DNA of 64,000 nucleotides from Polyodon spathula (GCF_017654505.1 NC_054545.1:11620047-11684046), one strand, 5' to 3'. Positions 1 to 10,649 are shown, counted from the stretch's first letter. Program-made: numbers and translations. The notes: generated by a model not told the origin, from the letters alone.

Positions 1-3000
1 CCTAATGCAGCCTTTCAGGAAGTCTTTTCTTTGGACTTCATCTTGGATATTCAAATGCTCCCTGTACTGTAACAGCTGTAAGCAATGCATGGGGGGTGGG
101 TTTGTATATTATCTTCTCCAGGGGTGCATCACCAACAATAAATCATATTACACCACTATTCACCATCACTCCCTTTATGAAACATCATAGTTCAATGGTA
201 CTGCTTAAATCTTGGCAATTATTGACATTTTCTGACGCCCCTAACAAAATATTTTTCAAATCCAAACATTGGTGACCTCTAGTGTTCACTTCGTAGTTTT
301 GCAGTCTGAGTATCTACTGCCCCGAGCCTTCTACCTGGCTCATAAGGAGACATTCCTCACAGACATATTACCCATAAATAACAATATAAAATACCAGCAA
401 ATAAGGATACCTGCTTTCTATTGCAGATTGTGACTATAGAACTGGTACCGGTCTGCACTATGAGATTAAAACAAAGACCCCCAAAGAATAATAATAGTGC
501 ACTCCACTTCAACATTGTTTTATATAGTAAACTTTGTTTTCTTTATCACCAGTTACCACTGTTAAATAAATGTTTTATAAGATATTTCACTTGAACTTAT
601 TACACAGAAACACAAGGTAACTGCACTTTAGCCCTCGAATTGGCTACTGGATCAATGTAGTATGAAAGTTCAGAGATACAGAATTCTGTGTAAAGCAATA
701 ATATTGCAATAATACTCTAAGTATACTTACAGCCATATCTTCTGTCCTTCCTAGGGTCCTGCATGCAAATGGAATACATTTGTGAGATATTGTGCCTCAA
801 ACTAATTAGTGACCATAACCATTTGAGGGTTTTGTGTCTTACAGTCAGAAACATGTTATGTGGCGGCTCTGTATTTATTAGCACTAGGGTACACGACTGT
901 CACGTATTACTTACTATTCAACATCACAACATGACAACCCTGAACAATAATTGGAATCGAACCCTTTCATTCTCTGGATTTACAGGCTGATCACGGCAGT
1001 GAACTTCAATCTGATTTCCTGTGGAAGCCTGCCTCTATCTCGACCGTTACACCTGTGTAAAGGTGAGATACTATGCATTACAACTGTGTAAAGGTGAGAT
1101 ACTATGCACTACATCTGTGTAAAGGTGAGATATTAGGCGTTACAATTGTGTAAAGGCCGAGATACTAGGTGTTACACCTGTGTAAAGGTGAGATACTAGT
1201 CGTTACACCTGTGTAAAGGTGAGATACTAGGCACTGTTTGAAACAGGCTCTGTCTGACAAAAGGCTTGCAGCTTCCAAGCTGTACAAAGTAGTCAGATAA
1301 AAATAGTTATCTTGCTTACTTAAGCAGTTCCAGAAGTAGTATTTGTTCTCCTGCTTCCTTCAGAAAGTGGATAAAATGCTGCAGTGCGATTTGTCTTGAC
1401 ACCAACTCCCGAAACAGGATTTCTGAAAAAAAATATGTAAGAAAAACAGATGACAAAAACACAAGCAGCAATAAAGTGTTTCTAAAACTCATTTCATGTC
1501 CAATTAAGTTTGTAGGAATGTTCTATAAAGGAGGCTCCCGAGTGGCACATCCAGTAAAGGCACTCCGCATGGAATGCAGGATGCGCCCTGTAGCCTGGAG
1601 ATGTCATTTGCCGACCGTGACTGGGAGTTCCCAGGGGGCGGTGCACAATTGGCCGAGCACCACATGGGTAGGGAGGGCTCAGGTCAGCAGGGTAATCTTC
1701 AGCTCAGCACAATGTTGCTGACAAGGCACCTGTGGGTCTGCTGTGGAGCCATTCATATATGTGTTGTCCTCTAGCACTCTGATGGCTTCACTGTAGTGGA
1801 CCTGCAGTGCGAAAAAAGATGGCCTGGCAGGGCATGTTTCAGAGGACTGGTGTGTCTGCCACCGTTTCTCGAAGTCGGCGTGGACCAAGATCAATACATA
1901 CAATTGGTATGGGGTAAAAAACGCATTGCCAATGACTACATCAAAGAAAAAAGAAAAGGAATGCTCTACAAAGTGTTAATACAATTTAAAAATACTATGT
2001 ATTTGATGACTAAAAGTAAGTATATGGAAGTAAATCCTCCACTGAGAATATCATTATACCCTATACTTGGTTTAAGGACAACACTTTTGAAAAGTTTTTT
2101 TTTTTATAGCAACAGGAAAATCCAAATCAAAAGCTTCATAAGAGGAATTGTTCAGCTTGTTCCATATTATGCCTGACATGTTTCTGAAATCATAGGATAA
2201 CATCCAATAATCAAATAGACAAAATAGGAAACAGCAATTGCTTAATTTATTATCCAGGATAATGTAAAGGATACAGCATGCTTACCTTTACTTAACGATC
2301 TCTTCAAAAAAATTAAAACCTGTAAAACAGAGAAAGTTTACAAATGAGAGGAGGCCATTCGGCCCATCTTGCTCGTTTGGTTGTTAGTAGCTTATTGATC
2401 CCAGAATCTCATCAAGCAGCTTCTTGAAGGATCCCAGGGTGTCAGCTTCAACAACATTACTGGGGAGTTGATTCCAGACCCTCACAATTCTCTGTGTAAA
2501 AAAGTGCCTCCTATTTTCTGTTCTGAATGCCCCTTTGTCTAATCTCCATTTGTGACCCCTGGTTCTTGTTTCTTTTTTCAGGCTGAAAAAGTCCCTTGGG
2601 TCGACATTGTCAATACCTTTTAGAATGTTGAATGCTTGAATTAGGTCGCCACGCAGTCTTCTTTGTTCAAGACTGAACAGATTCAATTCTTTTAGCCTGT
2701 CTGCATATGACATGCCTTTTAAGCCTGGAATAATTCTGGTCGCTCTTCTTTGCACTCTTTCTAGAGCAGCAATATCTTTTTTATAACGAGGTGACCAGAA
2801 CTGCACACAATATTCAAGATGAGGTCTTACTAGTGCATTGCACAGTTTTAACATTACTTCCCTTGATTTAAATTCAACACTTTTCACAATGTATCCGAGC
2901 ATCTTGTTAGCCTTTTTTATAGCTTCCCCACATTGTCTAGATGAAGACATTTCTGAGTCAACAAAAACTCCTAGGTCTTTTTCATAGATTCCGTCTCCAA

Positions 3001-3991
3001 TTTCAGTATCTCCCATATGATATTTATAATGCACATTTTTATTTCCTGCGTGCAGTACCTTACACTTTTCTCTATTAAATGTCATTTGCCATGTGTCTGC
3101 CCAGTTCTGAATCTTGTCTAGATCATTTTGAATGACCTTTGCTGCTGTAACAGTGTTTGCCACTCCTCCTACTTTTGTGTCGTCTGCAAATTTAACAAGT
3201 TTGTTTACTATAACAGAATCTAAATCATTAATGTAGATTAGGAATAGCAGAGGACCTAATACTGATCCCTGTGGTACACCACTGGTTACCACACTCCATT
3301 CTGAGGTTTTTCCTCTAATCAGTACTTTCTGTTTTCTACATGTTAACCACTCCCTAATCCATGTACATGTGTTTCCTTGAATCCCAACTGCGTTCAGTTT
3401 GAGAATTAATCTTTTGTGCGGGACTTTGTCAAAAGCTTTCTGGAAATCTAAATAAACCATGTCATATGCTTTGCAATTATCCATTATCGATGTTGCATCC
3501 TCAAAAAAATCAAGCAAGTTAGTTAGACACGATCTCCCTTTTCTAAAACCATGTTGACTGTCTCCCAGGACCCTGTTACCATATAGGTAATTTTCCATTT
3601 TGGATTTTATTATAGTTTCCATAAGTTTGCATATAATAGAAGTCAGGCTTACTGGTCTGTAGTTACCTGGTTCAGTTTTGTTTCCCTTTTTGTGGATCGG
3701 TATTACGTTTGCAATTTTCCAGTCTGTCGGTACCACCCCTGTGTCAAGAGACTGCTGCATGATCTTGGTTAGCGGTTTGTAAATTACTTCTTTCATTTCT
3801 TTGAAAGAAGTAAGTAAGACAGGAGGGATCATAATGTTACTTGGATGAAGCAGTCAATCATAATCACAGATTCGTTCTGGTATAAAAGGTTACTTTGAGG
3901 TGTGAATTCCATACCTGTCAATAGATCATATTCAGAAAGTTTTAACTAAAGCTAAAGGGGGCATTCTGATTCAATGGAATTAAGATTCAAT

Positions 3992-4038
<47 letters not shown>

Positions 4039-7000
4039 CATTTTTTTTTTTTTTTTTTATGGCTTTTCAGAATTCTCTATGTAAAGCATCATGACACGGC
4101 TTAATCAGTGAAACAATATACAGAGTCGGCCCAAGATTGTTGGTGATGTCATAATCCCTTTTATCTCAAAAGTATAAAATGAACCTGAAATGGAATAAAC
4201 ACCATACTTTAACTGTGGAATGTTTGATACACAGCCTCCTATAGCAGTCACATCACAGAAGGAAGAGGGATATTAAGGCAGGGACACTCACAGCTGTGAT
4301 GATGTTGCCGTCGTGTACTTGGACGGCTTCATCCAGGAGCAGCAGCTTATCCTTCAGGGAGCGGAAACTCTCAAGAGAGTACGGCTGCAGCAGAACATTG
4401 AACACAGGGATGAGAAACAGGACCAAAGGTCGGAGGAAGGTTGGAGCAGAAATCTAATTATTTATGCTGCTATTTAATTTAACTCAACAGCTGCAGATAC
4501 AAAAACTGCCACTGTTTCAATAATTAAAATAGGAATCTTTGTCTTCCAAGGTTATGTAAACAGCCACCTCTAACAGCACAAAACAGTCTATCTGAAGTAT
4601 ATAAAACCAGAAGGACCCTATTTTCATGGTTTAATCCCACAGTTACTGGGATTAAACCTCTTTATTATATCGGCCAAAAGAAGAAACAAACAAAAATTGA
4701 TTAAGTTGCCAAACCCTAACAAAAGAAGGGAAGTTAGTGAAACAGAATGAAAGCTGCATAGAAGTTTCAATTACAATTCCAAACAGCACTGAAAGGTTGA
4801 TTAAGAGAGCTGTGGCTGCTCAAAAACACCATGTGACCGTGGTAACCCATTTTAAGAAATGCTGATTTAACAGTGCCTGTATTTACATTGAGCACTCAGA
4901 AAACAACTTGCATTGCCTGCTGTTGGAGTGCTTTGATGTCTGCCGCACAGACCTTTTTACTGATGATGTGCGTTGGCAAAGATATAATGGATGGCTATTG
5001 TCTAGTAGCATTCTCCGATTTAGGCATGTTGAGTAACATGATTGAGAGTTCTTACCTTGCCCTTTTGCATCCTTCTGACTGTATCTTCCGGACTCCAGTC
5101 ACTAATGTAGTCCTAAAACAGCAAAGCGCAGTTGTCAACACAGAAAAAAACACTACATGCTCAAACTGTAAAATAAAATAAAAGATGCTACGAATGACGT
5201 ATGTACTTTACGTGAAAATATTAACATCCTTACCTTGTATTCAGACTTTGGTTTTCGCAGCTCTGGGGCAAAACTTCTAACAGAGGGGTTGTTGGTAGCT
5301 TTAAAATAGAAGAAGGAAGGTGTGTTTTTTTTGCACTGATCAGGATAAAGCAATAAAGAACACTGATTTAGTTACTGTTTATTAATGCTGTAAACAGCTA
5401 ATAAATTCAGAAAACATACAAACACGGTGGGTTTGCAAATCTGCTTTCACTCCATGCTTAAAAATTGGTTATGCAATTTAAATGGCAACAAAGTCGAGAT
5501 AGTTTTGTAAAATACCTTAATATCCTTTAAAAAAAATCTAAATATACCTCCAGGCCGGTAACCCACGGGTACCCAGTGAATACCTGAAGTCAGAAAATGA
5601 TCTTTACTATGAAGAACCTCTTAAGAGTCAGTATAGATATGGTAGCATCAAGTTTCTACACCAAGGGCTTTTTCATAAGGATAGGGTTCAGTGCTACTTA
5701 CAATCCGAAAGTACCTGGAAATTCCCAAGTTTGCTCCGTCCTAAAAACAAAAATGAGCCTCTGATTAGCACAATTTAAATTCCTATTATTTAAGAGTAGG
5801 TTTCACAGTAATACCAATTGCACTGCTTACATATACTGATTACAGTATACTCAGGGCATCTGAATAGCAGCATTTCAACTGGTATTTCAAAAATCTCAAA
5901 GATCCTAATTATAAAATTCATATTAAGATGGGTATTGTTTTTGTGTTATTTAGCTCAAAAAGGTTTAGGCTCCAATGAAGAAATCATATTAATTTAGAGA
6001 CATATTTTACCCTTGCTTGATTACGGTGATATGAACAAAGCAGCAAGATTTATATTAAAATGTTACCCTCAAAACCATCACTGCCAATTACTGGATTCTT
6101 TAAATTGGATGTCACTGAATTGTAGAAGGCAATTGCTCTACTTTGTACTTTTTGCGTGTAAAACTACAACAGGTCTGTTGCTATGTTTCCTAGGCTCAAT
6201 GTTACAGGTACCTTAGTACAGTTTACAACCTAGTCTACTTTTACTTATCAAGTGCCTTGGAGAAGGTCCTGTGTTGACCGATCAGCATTTAGTTGTAGTG
6301 CCCCTATGGCTTGAAATTGGACTAGAGTATTTGGGTATGACAGTGCATCAGATAAATAACCCAAATGCATCAGCTTAATGTAGAATAATAACTAAGATTA
6401 TATGCATTTTAATCAGTAGGTCCCAAGAACTACCAATGTGTAAATGTTTCTAATCCCAGACTGAATGTATGACATTGTTTTTAGAGTAGTGTTTTTAATG
6501 ATATGAAACTGCTGCTTCTGTCTAATTACACCTAATTTTCTGCCCAATTTAGAATGTCCAATTATGTTCGTTAAATGCATCAATTCCCCACACAGCTACG
6601 GAGAACTGAAGGCTCAGTGGGCTTCCTCTAATCCTACGACCAAGCAAATTTCCTCTTTCACACCCAGGAACAAGACCGGGTGTCAGCAATCTCTGGAGGA
6701 CAAGCGCCAGCCCTGCAGGCGTCCATTTGTGGTTTCCAGGCACCTGGCCAGTAGGGTCCGCTGTGCAGTTTTGCTGGATTTAACCCATGGGAGCGCCAGA
6801 GCCAATGCGACACTACCTCCTGAATCCCCAGCGAAGACCGGGACGCAAACCTGCGCTCTCTTGACTGTATGACAGCCCAGCACTCCACACAGCTGTGCTT
6901 TTACCAGGAGATCCACTCTAGGACCCCAATCAGGGATAACCCTCCAGATATCATGTTCCAACTGCACCTCTAGTTATTTTAATTCACAACTTGCATGGCC

Positions 7001-8814
7001 ATCTTAAGATACAAATAAGGTAAAACCTTTAAATAAGCTGCTTAAGGAATAACTGGATCCTTGTTTGGGCAAGGAGGGAATCTGGGCTGTGGTCTCAGTC
7101 TTTGGGAATCCATAATCTCGCTCTTCTCCTGTCATCCTGTTAGTGGAAGCAGTCTCTCTGATGGACCAGGTGATACCTGTGAATAAACAACAGGATAAAG
7201 CACACTATAAACAGGCTGTCAAGAAAAAAAAACAAAAAAAAACACTTTATATAATGAGCTCAGTTATGTTTTTTTACACATTTAACCATTGTCAAATGTT
7301 AAACGCCGATGTCATTGTAAACTAGTATTTATATAATAATACAAGTTAAATTTTTAAGACTCATTTTAGTGTAATTTTAGACACACATCTGAGCTTTATT
7401 AGATACAATCCAAATGCTGCACACTGGCAGCCTTATACACATACATTTATTTTTTAAAAGGACTTGTTATTATACCTTGAACACCACAAAACACCTAAAC
7501 TTAAGTTTGTTTTAATATTACTGAAATGTTTATTTTAGAACAAAACTACAAGAATGTAACAGTAATATAATGTGTCTATTACACACTGCAGCTAACAAAA
7601 TAATGATGTGAATAATACCTGCTTTGCACTTCCATTAGCTACATACATCTCTAATGTGCAGTTTTGAAAGAAATACGTGTTACAGCAAACACATTTTCAT
7701 TAAAAGCAAACTTTAACCCAGTGTAGTAATACCCGTGCCCAAGATTTGTGGAATCATTTTGTTACAACCACCTTAGGTTGCAGATCCCCCTCAGTATTTC
7801 TCATTAGGATCTCTTACATACTTCCCACTGGCTCTCCACTCCAGCTGACCTTCTCCACGTCATCATCATCTTCATCATCATCATCGGCCACAAAGATGCT
7901 GTTCACAGCCCTCTTCGACTCCTTCAGCTGAACACACAAGTACAAACTATGAGTTCACGCTCATATTTCATACTGAGGGAAACCTCAGGACAGATGTGTA
8001 CTTCCTTACTAATTAAAGCAGTATCAAAACTATATATATGAGAATCTGTAGGGTTGGTATATTTAAGTGATAAATACAGGTCACACTCTAGTGTAGAGAG
8101 ATATAACAGGCTTCTTCATGAATAAAATCCATGACATCATTGATGTCTCCAAGTACACTTACTGCTTCTCTAGCTATTGCTATAATGGATAATTTCACAC
8201 CAAATAAACAAACTTTTTGGATGCCACCAACTTCACCATCTCAGATGATAACAGATATGGAAGTATTTTAGGAAGAATATCAAAATATTATCTTGTTTGT
8301 AAAGTTATGGGATTATACAGGGAGAAAAGGCAGAGGTGTCAATGACGGACGAAAACAAGCCCTGAAATGGGGTCATGTTTGAGAGGTCAGATCTTTTAAA
8401 GTATTCAAAGACATCTTCTTGATACTCGCTGCACACACATAACAGCTCTTCCAGATTACAGTGTCCACATAGGACCTATTTGTGACCATGGATGTTAATG
8501 CAATGGAACAAAATGAAGACGAAAGTGCAATAACGCCAAGTTTCTCCAGGTTATCCAACAACAGCCAAGACTATTTATGCAATGCCAGTGGCAGTGGCAG
8601 GATGTGCTGTGAATGGGAAATTGGATTGCTGCATAAGATGAGTTTTGAATCTCAATGAAAGTGCATGGCAGAGAGATCCACACACCTTAGTTTATTGCTT
8701 ACAGAACGTTAGAGTGAGTACCTGGGAGAATTCATCATCCTCATCCTCAAACGTGAAGGCCTTAAACTTTGAATTGTTCCAATAGTCATCTTCGTCAGGT
8801 TTATTTTGGATCAT
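1..8814 (-). CDS. VIPAS39: VIPAS39 (SPE-39 / VIPAR), N-terminal 293 codons, 3' part outside window
   Basis: Subunit that pairs with VPS33B in endosome-lysosome and apical-recycling traffic (known for the family). Minus-strand coding exons in order: 8722-8814, 7822-7927, 7027-7176, 5702-5740, 5548-5583, 5234-5298, 5056-5112, 4292-4384, 2286-2319, 1320-1422, 731-758, 1-75 (open at the edge). All have AG/GT borders and phase holds throughout. Recognisable stretches: residues 11-20 [10 protein letters not shown]; an Asp/Glu-rich run near 45-60; RSFAPEL and [35 protein letters not shown] and [20 protein letters not shown]. The start ATG sits directly after its splice acceptor, so the 5' UTR is in an upstream exon that I could not place. 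The C-terminal Vps16-like region is mostly outside. Odd points: a 36-nt exon (5548-5583) without a clear human counterpart, and a LINE ending beside exon 2286-2319. Confidence 0.93.
940..1000 (-). repeat. tRNA-like fragment with a B-box (SINE remnant?)
   Basis: On the minus strand GGTTCGATTCC (about 951-962) matches a tRNA T-arm / pol III B-box exactly. I could not fold a full cloverleaf or find an A-box at the right spacing. A degraded tRNA-derived SINE head is more likely than a working tRNA gene. Confidence 0.25.
1046..1235. repeat. 31-bp minisatellite, six copies
   Basis: The core CTGTGTAAAGGTGAGATACT recurs near 1052, 1083, 1114, 1145, 1177 and 1208, a period of 31 bp with one 32-bp step. 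Copies differ by a few substitutions. It lies in the VIPAS39 intron between exons 731-758 and 1320-1422. Confidence 0.9.
1535..1925 (+). mobile_element. tRNA-headed SINE, diverged copy, plus orientation
   Basis: The head reads CTCCCGAGTGGCACATCCAG, followed by a GC-rich body with GGGAGTTCCCAGGGGGCGG and CACAATTGGCCGAGCACCAC. Its 5' part resembles a pol III A-box region, and the body is one I associate with sturgeon-type SINEs. The B-box region seems deleted or damaged. It lies in the VIPAS39 intron between exons 1320-1422 and 2286-2319, antisense to the gene. A second copy in the other orientation is at 6534-6970. Confidence 0.6.
2335..3845 (-). mobile_element. 5'-truncated non-LTR retrotransposon (CR1/L2/Jockey-like)
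   Basis: The element contains an open reverse-transcriptase frame and a typical short 3' tail on the minus strand, GGGCCGAATGGCCTCCTCTC, at about 2346-2366. No endonuclease domain is present: the reading frame begins just before the RT domain near 3832, so the copy is 5'-truncated as is usual for LINEs. It is in the VIPAS39 intron between exons 4292-4384 and 2286-2319, in the sense orientation. Its 3' end is only about 15-25 bp from the acceptor of exon 2286-2319. Exact ends and target-site duplication were not resolved. Confidence 0.85.
2384..3832 (-). CDS. Non-LTR retrotransposon reverse transcriptase, C-terminal 482 codons, uninterrupted
   Basis: RT catalysing target-primed reverse transcription of the element's own RNA. 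Motifs seen in order: IPIHKKG and [10 protein letters not shown] (RT 1-2), [29 protein letters not shown] (first Asp), [29 protein letters not shown] (catalytic FADD), then [16 protein letters not shown]. The C-terminal region has [13 protein letters not shown] and [14 protein letters not shown], found in vertebrate CR1/L2-like elements. It lacks the N-terminal endonuclease and any ORF1. The absence of stops or frameshifts over 482 codons suggests a fairly young copy. It is not a host gene. Confidence 0.88.
   Translation of the reverse strand: MIPPVLLTSFKEMKEVIYKPLTKIMQQSLDTGVVPTDWKIANVIPIHKKGNKTEPGNYRPVSLTSIICKLMETIIKSKMENYLYGNRVLGDSQHGFRKGRSCLTNLLDFFEDATSIMDNCKAYDMVYLDFQKAFDKVPHKRLILKLNAVGIQGNTCTWIREWLTCRKQKVLIRGKTSEWSVVTSGVPQGSVLGPLLFLIYINDLDSVIVNKLVKFADDTKVGGVANTVTAAKVIQNDLDKIQNWADTWQMTFNREKCKVLHAGNKNVHYKYHMGDTEIGDGIYEKDLGVFVDSEMSSSRQCGEAIKKANKMLGYIVKSVEFKSREVMLKLCNALVRPHLEYCVQFWSPRYKKDIAALERVQRRATRIIPGLKGMSYADRLKELNLFSLEQRRLRGDLIQAFNILKGIDNVDPRDFFSLKKETRTRGHKWRLDKGAFRTENRRHFFTQRIVRVWNQLPSNVVEADTLGSFKKLLDEILGSISY
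3993..4058. repeat. Poly(T) tract, interrupted
   Basis: About 39 consecutive T, a short AT spacer, then about 18 T. It lies in the VIPAS39 intron, upstream (in gene sense) of the LINE. It could be the A-tail of another retroelement on the minus strand or a simple repeat. Confidence 0.85.
6534..6970 (-). mobile_element. GC-rich SINE, minus orientation
   Basis: On the minus strand the unit ends with ACATTCTAAATTGGGCAG, the 3' signature I associate with the same SINE family as at 1535-1925. The body is much more GC-rich than its surroundings. It lies in the VIPAS39 intron between exons 5702-5740 and 7027-7176, in gene sense. The short open frames across it are accidental consequences of the GC content. 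Confidence 0.55.
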
Positions 8815-9445
8815 CTGAAAGATCAAGAAGAGAGCACTGTTGGTAATCGAGATTTGACGTGCTGTTTTAAGATTGTTTTAGTTTCGTTAACTAAATTAAT
8901 AGTCCCTGTATATTCGTTGTCACCAAATTAGGTTAAATAGTACATTTAGACACACATTTTAGACATGTATCATGGTTTGTGATGTGTTTGTTATTATTTT
9001 ATTTATTAACAGGTACTCTGGTATTCTGGTACTGTTCGAGGTTCAACTAGGATTTGCGGTACATCGACACAAGAAAACGCGCCTGCCGAGTAAATTTTGT
9101 TTTCGACAGCTTCAGTTTAAAAACAGATGTTCCTGACTGGGTACATCTTTTTGTGTGTAGCTATATAAATCAATACAGACGAGAAACAGTACAACAATCT
9201 GACTGCATCCATCCAGCAAATGAGTTGTTGCGTATAAGACCAATATAGAACCCCTAAATGTGCAAACCGAACTGGCATTTGTAAAAATAAATAAATAAAT
9301 AAAAAATACAAGGCACCTTTACTTGTTTAAAAACACTTTCACTATAACGTATTCATATTTTTATGAACACAACATACAAATACTGTACCTTCCTTTACAT
9401 AATACCCGATGCTTAACCTGCCTGACAAATACATCAGATCTACTG

Positions 9446-9521
9446 TGGGAGTTGTAGTTCTTTTTTAATAGAATGTCATTGAATAAATCAGTTTTGGAAA
9501 TAATATAAACTACAACTCCCA
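9446..9521. promoter_or_regulatory. Inverted pair of ZNF143/STAF-like motifs
   Basis: TGGGAGTTGTAGTT (9446-9459) and its reverse complement AACTACAACTCCCA (9508-9521) face each other across 48 bp. The ACTACAAYTCCCA core is the known ZNF143-associated promoter motif. The position, upstream of the VIPAS39 start exon, fits a VIPAS39 promoter element. The same arrangement could also be the ends of a small inverted-repeat element. Confidence 0.5.
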
Positions 9522-9778
9522 TGAGTCCCTGTGAGCACAACTTCCTTGTACGTCAGCCTTGCATTTTGAGAAAGCTGTCTAAAATCAAACTCCACCCACA
9601 CTGTCTTATTTTAGCATTGACAGTTAAGGGAAACGGAGGTATAGTTGTATTGTCTGTTGTTTTAATTTGTAGTTACATATTTAGGTATAAGCATCCACAT
9701 TCTGAATAAAAAACATAACACGGCATAACGATACAACGAACAAAAAGTGTACCTACAACAGCAACAACTATATTATTA

Positions 9779-9780
9779 GT

Positions 9781-9825
<45 letters not shown>
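9779..9825. repeat. (AAT)n microsatellite
   Basis: About 14 ATA/AAT units in the upstream region between VIPAS39 and AHSA1. Confidence 0.9.
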
Positions 9826-9898
9826 TAAAGCTTGAATTTCGAACCTACTGATACCTTAATACAGACTACCACAAAGGACACATCTTACGTATGTAAAT

Positions 9899-9901
<3 letters not shown>

Positions 9902-9938
<37 letters not shown>
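9902..9938. repeat. (TA)n microsatellite
   Basis: A perfect TA run of about 18 units, followed by imperfect TATATCTATA sequence to about 9968. Confidence 0.9.
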
Positions 9939-9941
<3 letters not shown>

Positions 9942-10210
9942 GTTATATTATATATCTATATCTATATAGTGAGTACTCATGGGAAAAGAAAATGTGACAT
10001 TTTATACTGTAAAATATAGTAAAAGCAGGTGATGTTGACGTGATCAGTCTTCCCTAATTCAAGTAAATCACACCGCAAAGTTTCAAATGCTACTAAGCGA
10101 CGCATGCGTAAGCCTGCAATGCAGTACTAAAGTACCACAATACTGCATCATTAATGAACGCCATTTATGTTCTCCCTGAATTCAAGGTTTCTGCAATAAA
10201 GAAGCTGCAT

Positions 10211-10232
10211 CCCCCTCCCCCTCCCCCTCCCC
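10211..10232 (-). promoter_or_regulatory. G-rich promoter tract, potential G-quadruplex
   Basis: The plus strand has four blocks of 4-5 C separated by single T. The minus strand therefore has four G-runs with one-base loops, a textbook quadruplex pattern and also a MAZ/SP1-like site. It lies about 80 bp upstream (plus sense) of the heat shock element, in the divergent VIPAS39/AHSA1 promoter region. Confidence 0.5.
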
Positions 10233-10299
10233 TCTCATGTTGGCTCTGTGTTTTTTTTCCCACATTTCTGACTCTGGATGGCATTAGTTTCACAATCTC

Positions 10300-10560
10300 T
10301 TACTCTATTAGGAAGGTTCCAGAACAGACTCGAAAACGTGTTCTAGACAGAACGGAACTGATCATTGCACGATTCGCGGAAGTGGATTGTGGGAGTAGAA
10401 CGCCGGTGACTCTCAATGCCGGTCTGTTTCCAGTCATTTCTACGGCGAGACGGCGAGAGACTCAGAAGCAAGAAAGCCAGCGTTCTGGAAAAGGGCATTA
10501 GGAGACACTGCAGATAATTACTATACCTGAAACAAAAAACAAAAGGAGACATAGGTCAGA
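10300..10560. promoter_or_regulatory. Likely AHSA1 (and possibly bidirectional VIPAS39) core promoter
   Basis: This interval lies 90-350 bp before the AHSA1 ATG and is locally richer in CpG than its surroundings (about 10370-10460). It carries an ETS/GABP-type site CGGAAGTG (10377-10384) next to a ZNF143-like half site and a heat shock element at 10311-10325. No TATA box is evident, as usual for ubiquitously expressed genes. Transcription start sites cannot be fixed from sequence alone. VIPAS39 points away on the minus strand with its first coding exon at 8814. Confidence 0.5.
10311..10325 (+). promoter_or_regulatory. Perfect three-unit heat shock element upstream of AHSA1
   Basis: The bases GAAGGTTCCAGAA (10312-10324) form GAA-nn-TTC-nn-GAA, three perfect alternating HSF1 pentamers. 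A partial unit (TTCTAGAC) follows near 10341. The element is about 325 bp upstream of the AHSA1 start codon. AHSA1 is a heat-inducible HSP90 co-chaperone, so HSF1 control is expected; that link is established biology, while use of this site is inferred. Confidence 0.7.
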
Positions 10561-10649
10561 CATTCCTGTAGATATTTATATTATTAATTTTGTTCGTTTA
10601 GATTGTTCTTTTGTTGGCTTTCCGTTGCGATAGAAACCTTTTTTCCGTT

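Noticed and set aside
951..962. Functional tRNA gene on the minus strand
   Set aside because: Only the T-arm/B-box matches; no acceptor stem pairing or A-box could be built around it.
4873..5181. Plus-strand 102-aa frame
   Set aside because: It lies antisense across VIPAS39 exon 5056-5112 and carries no family features.
6549..6967. Several overlapping GC-rich frames
   Set aside because: They fall within a SINE and reflect its base composition.
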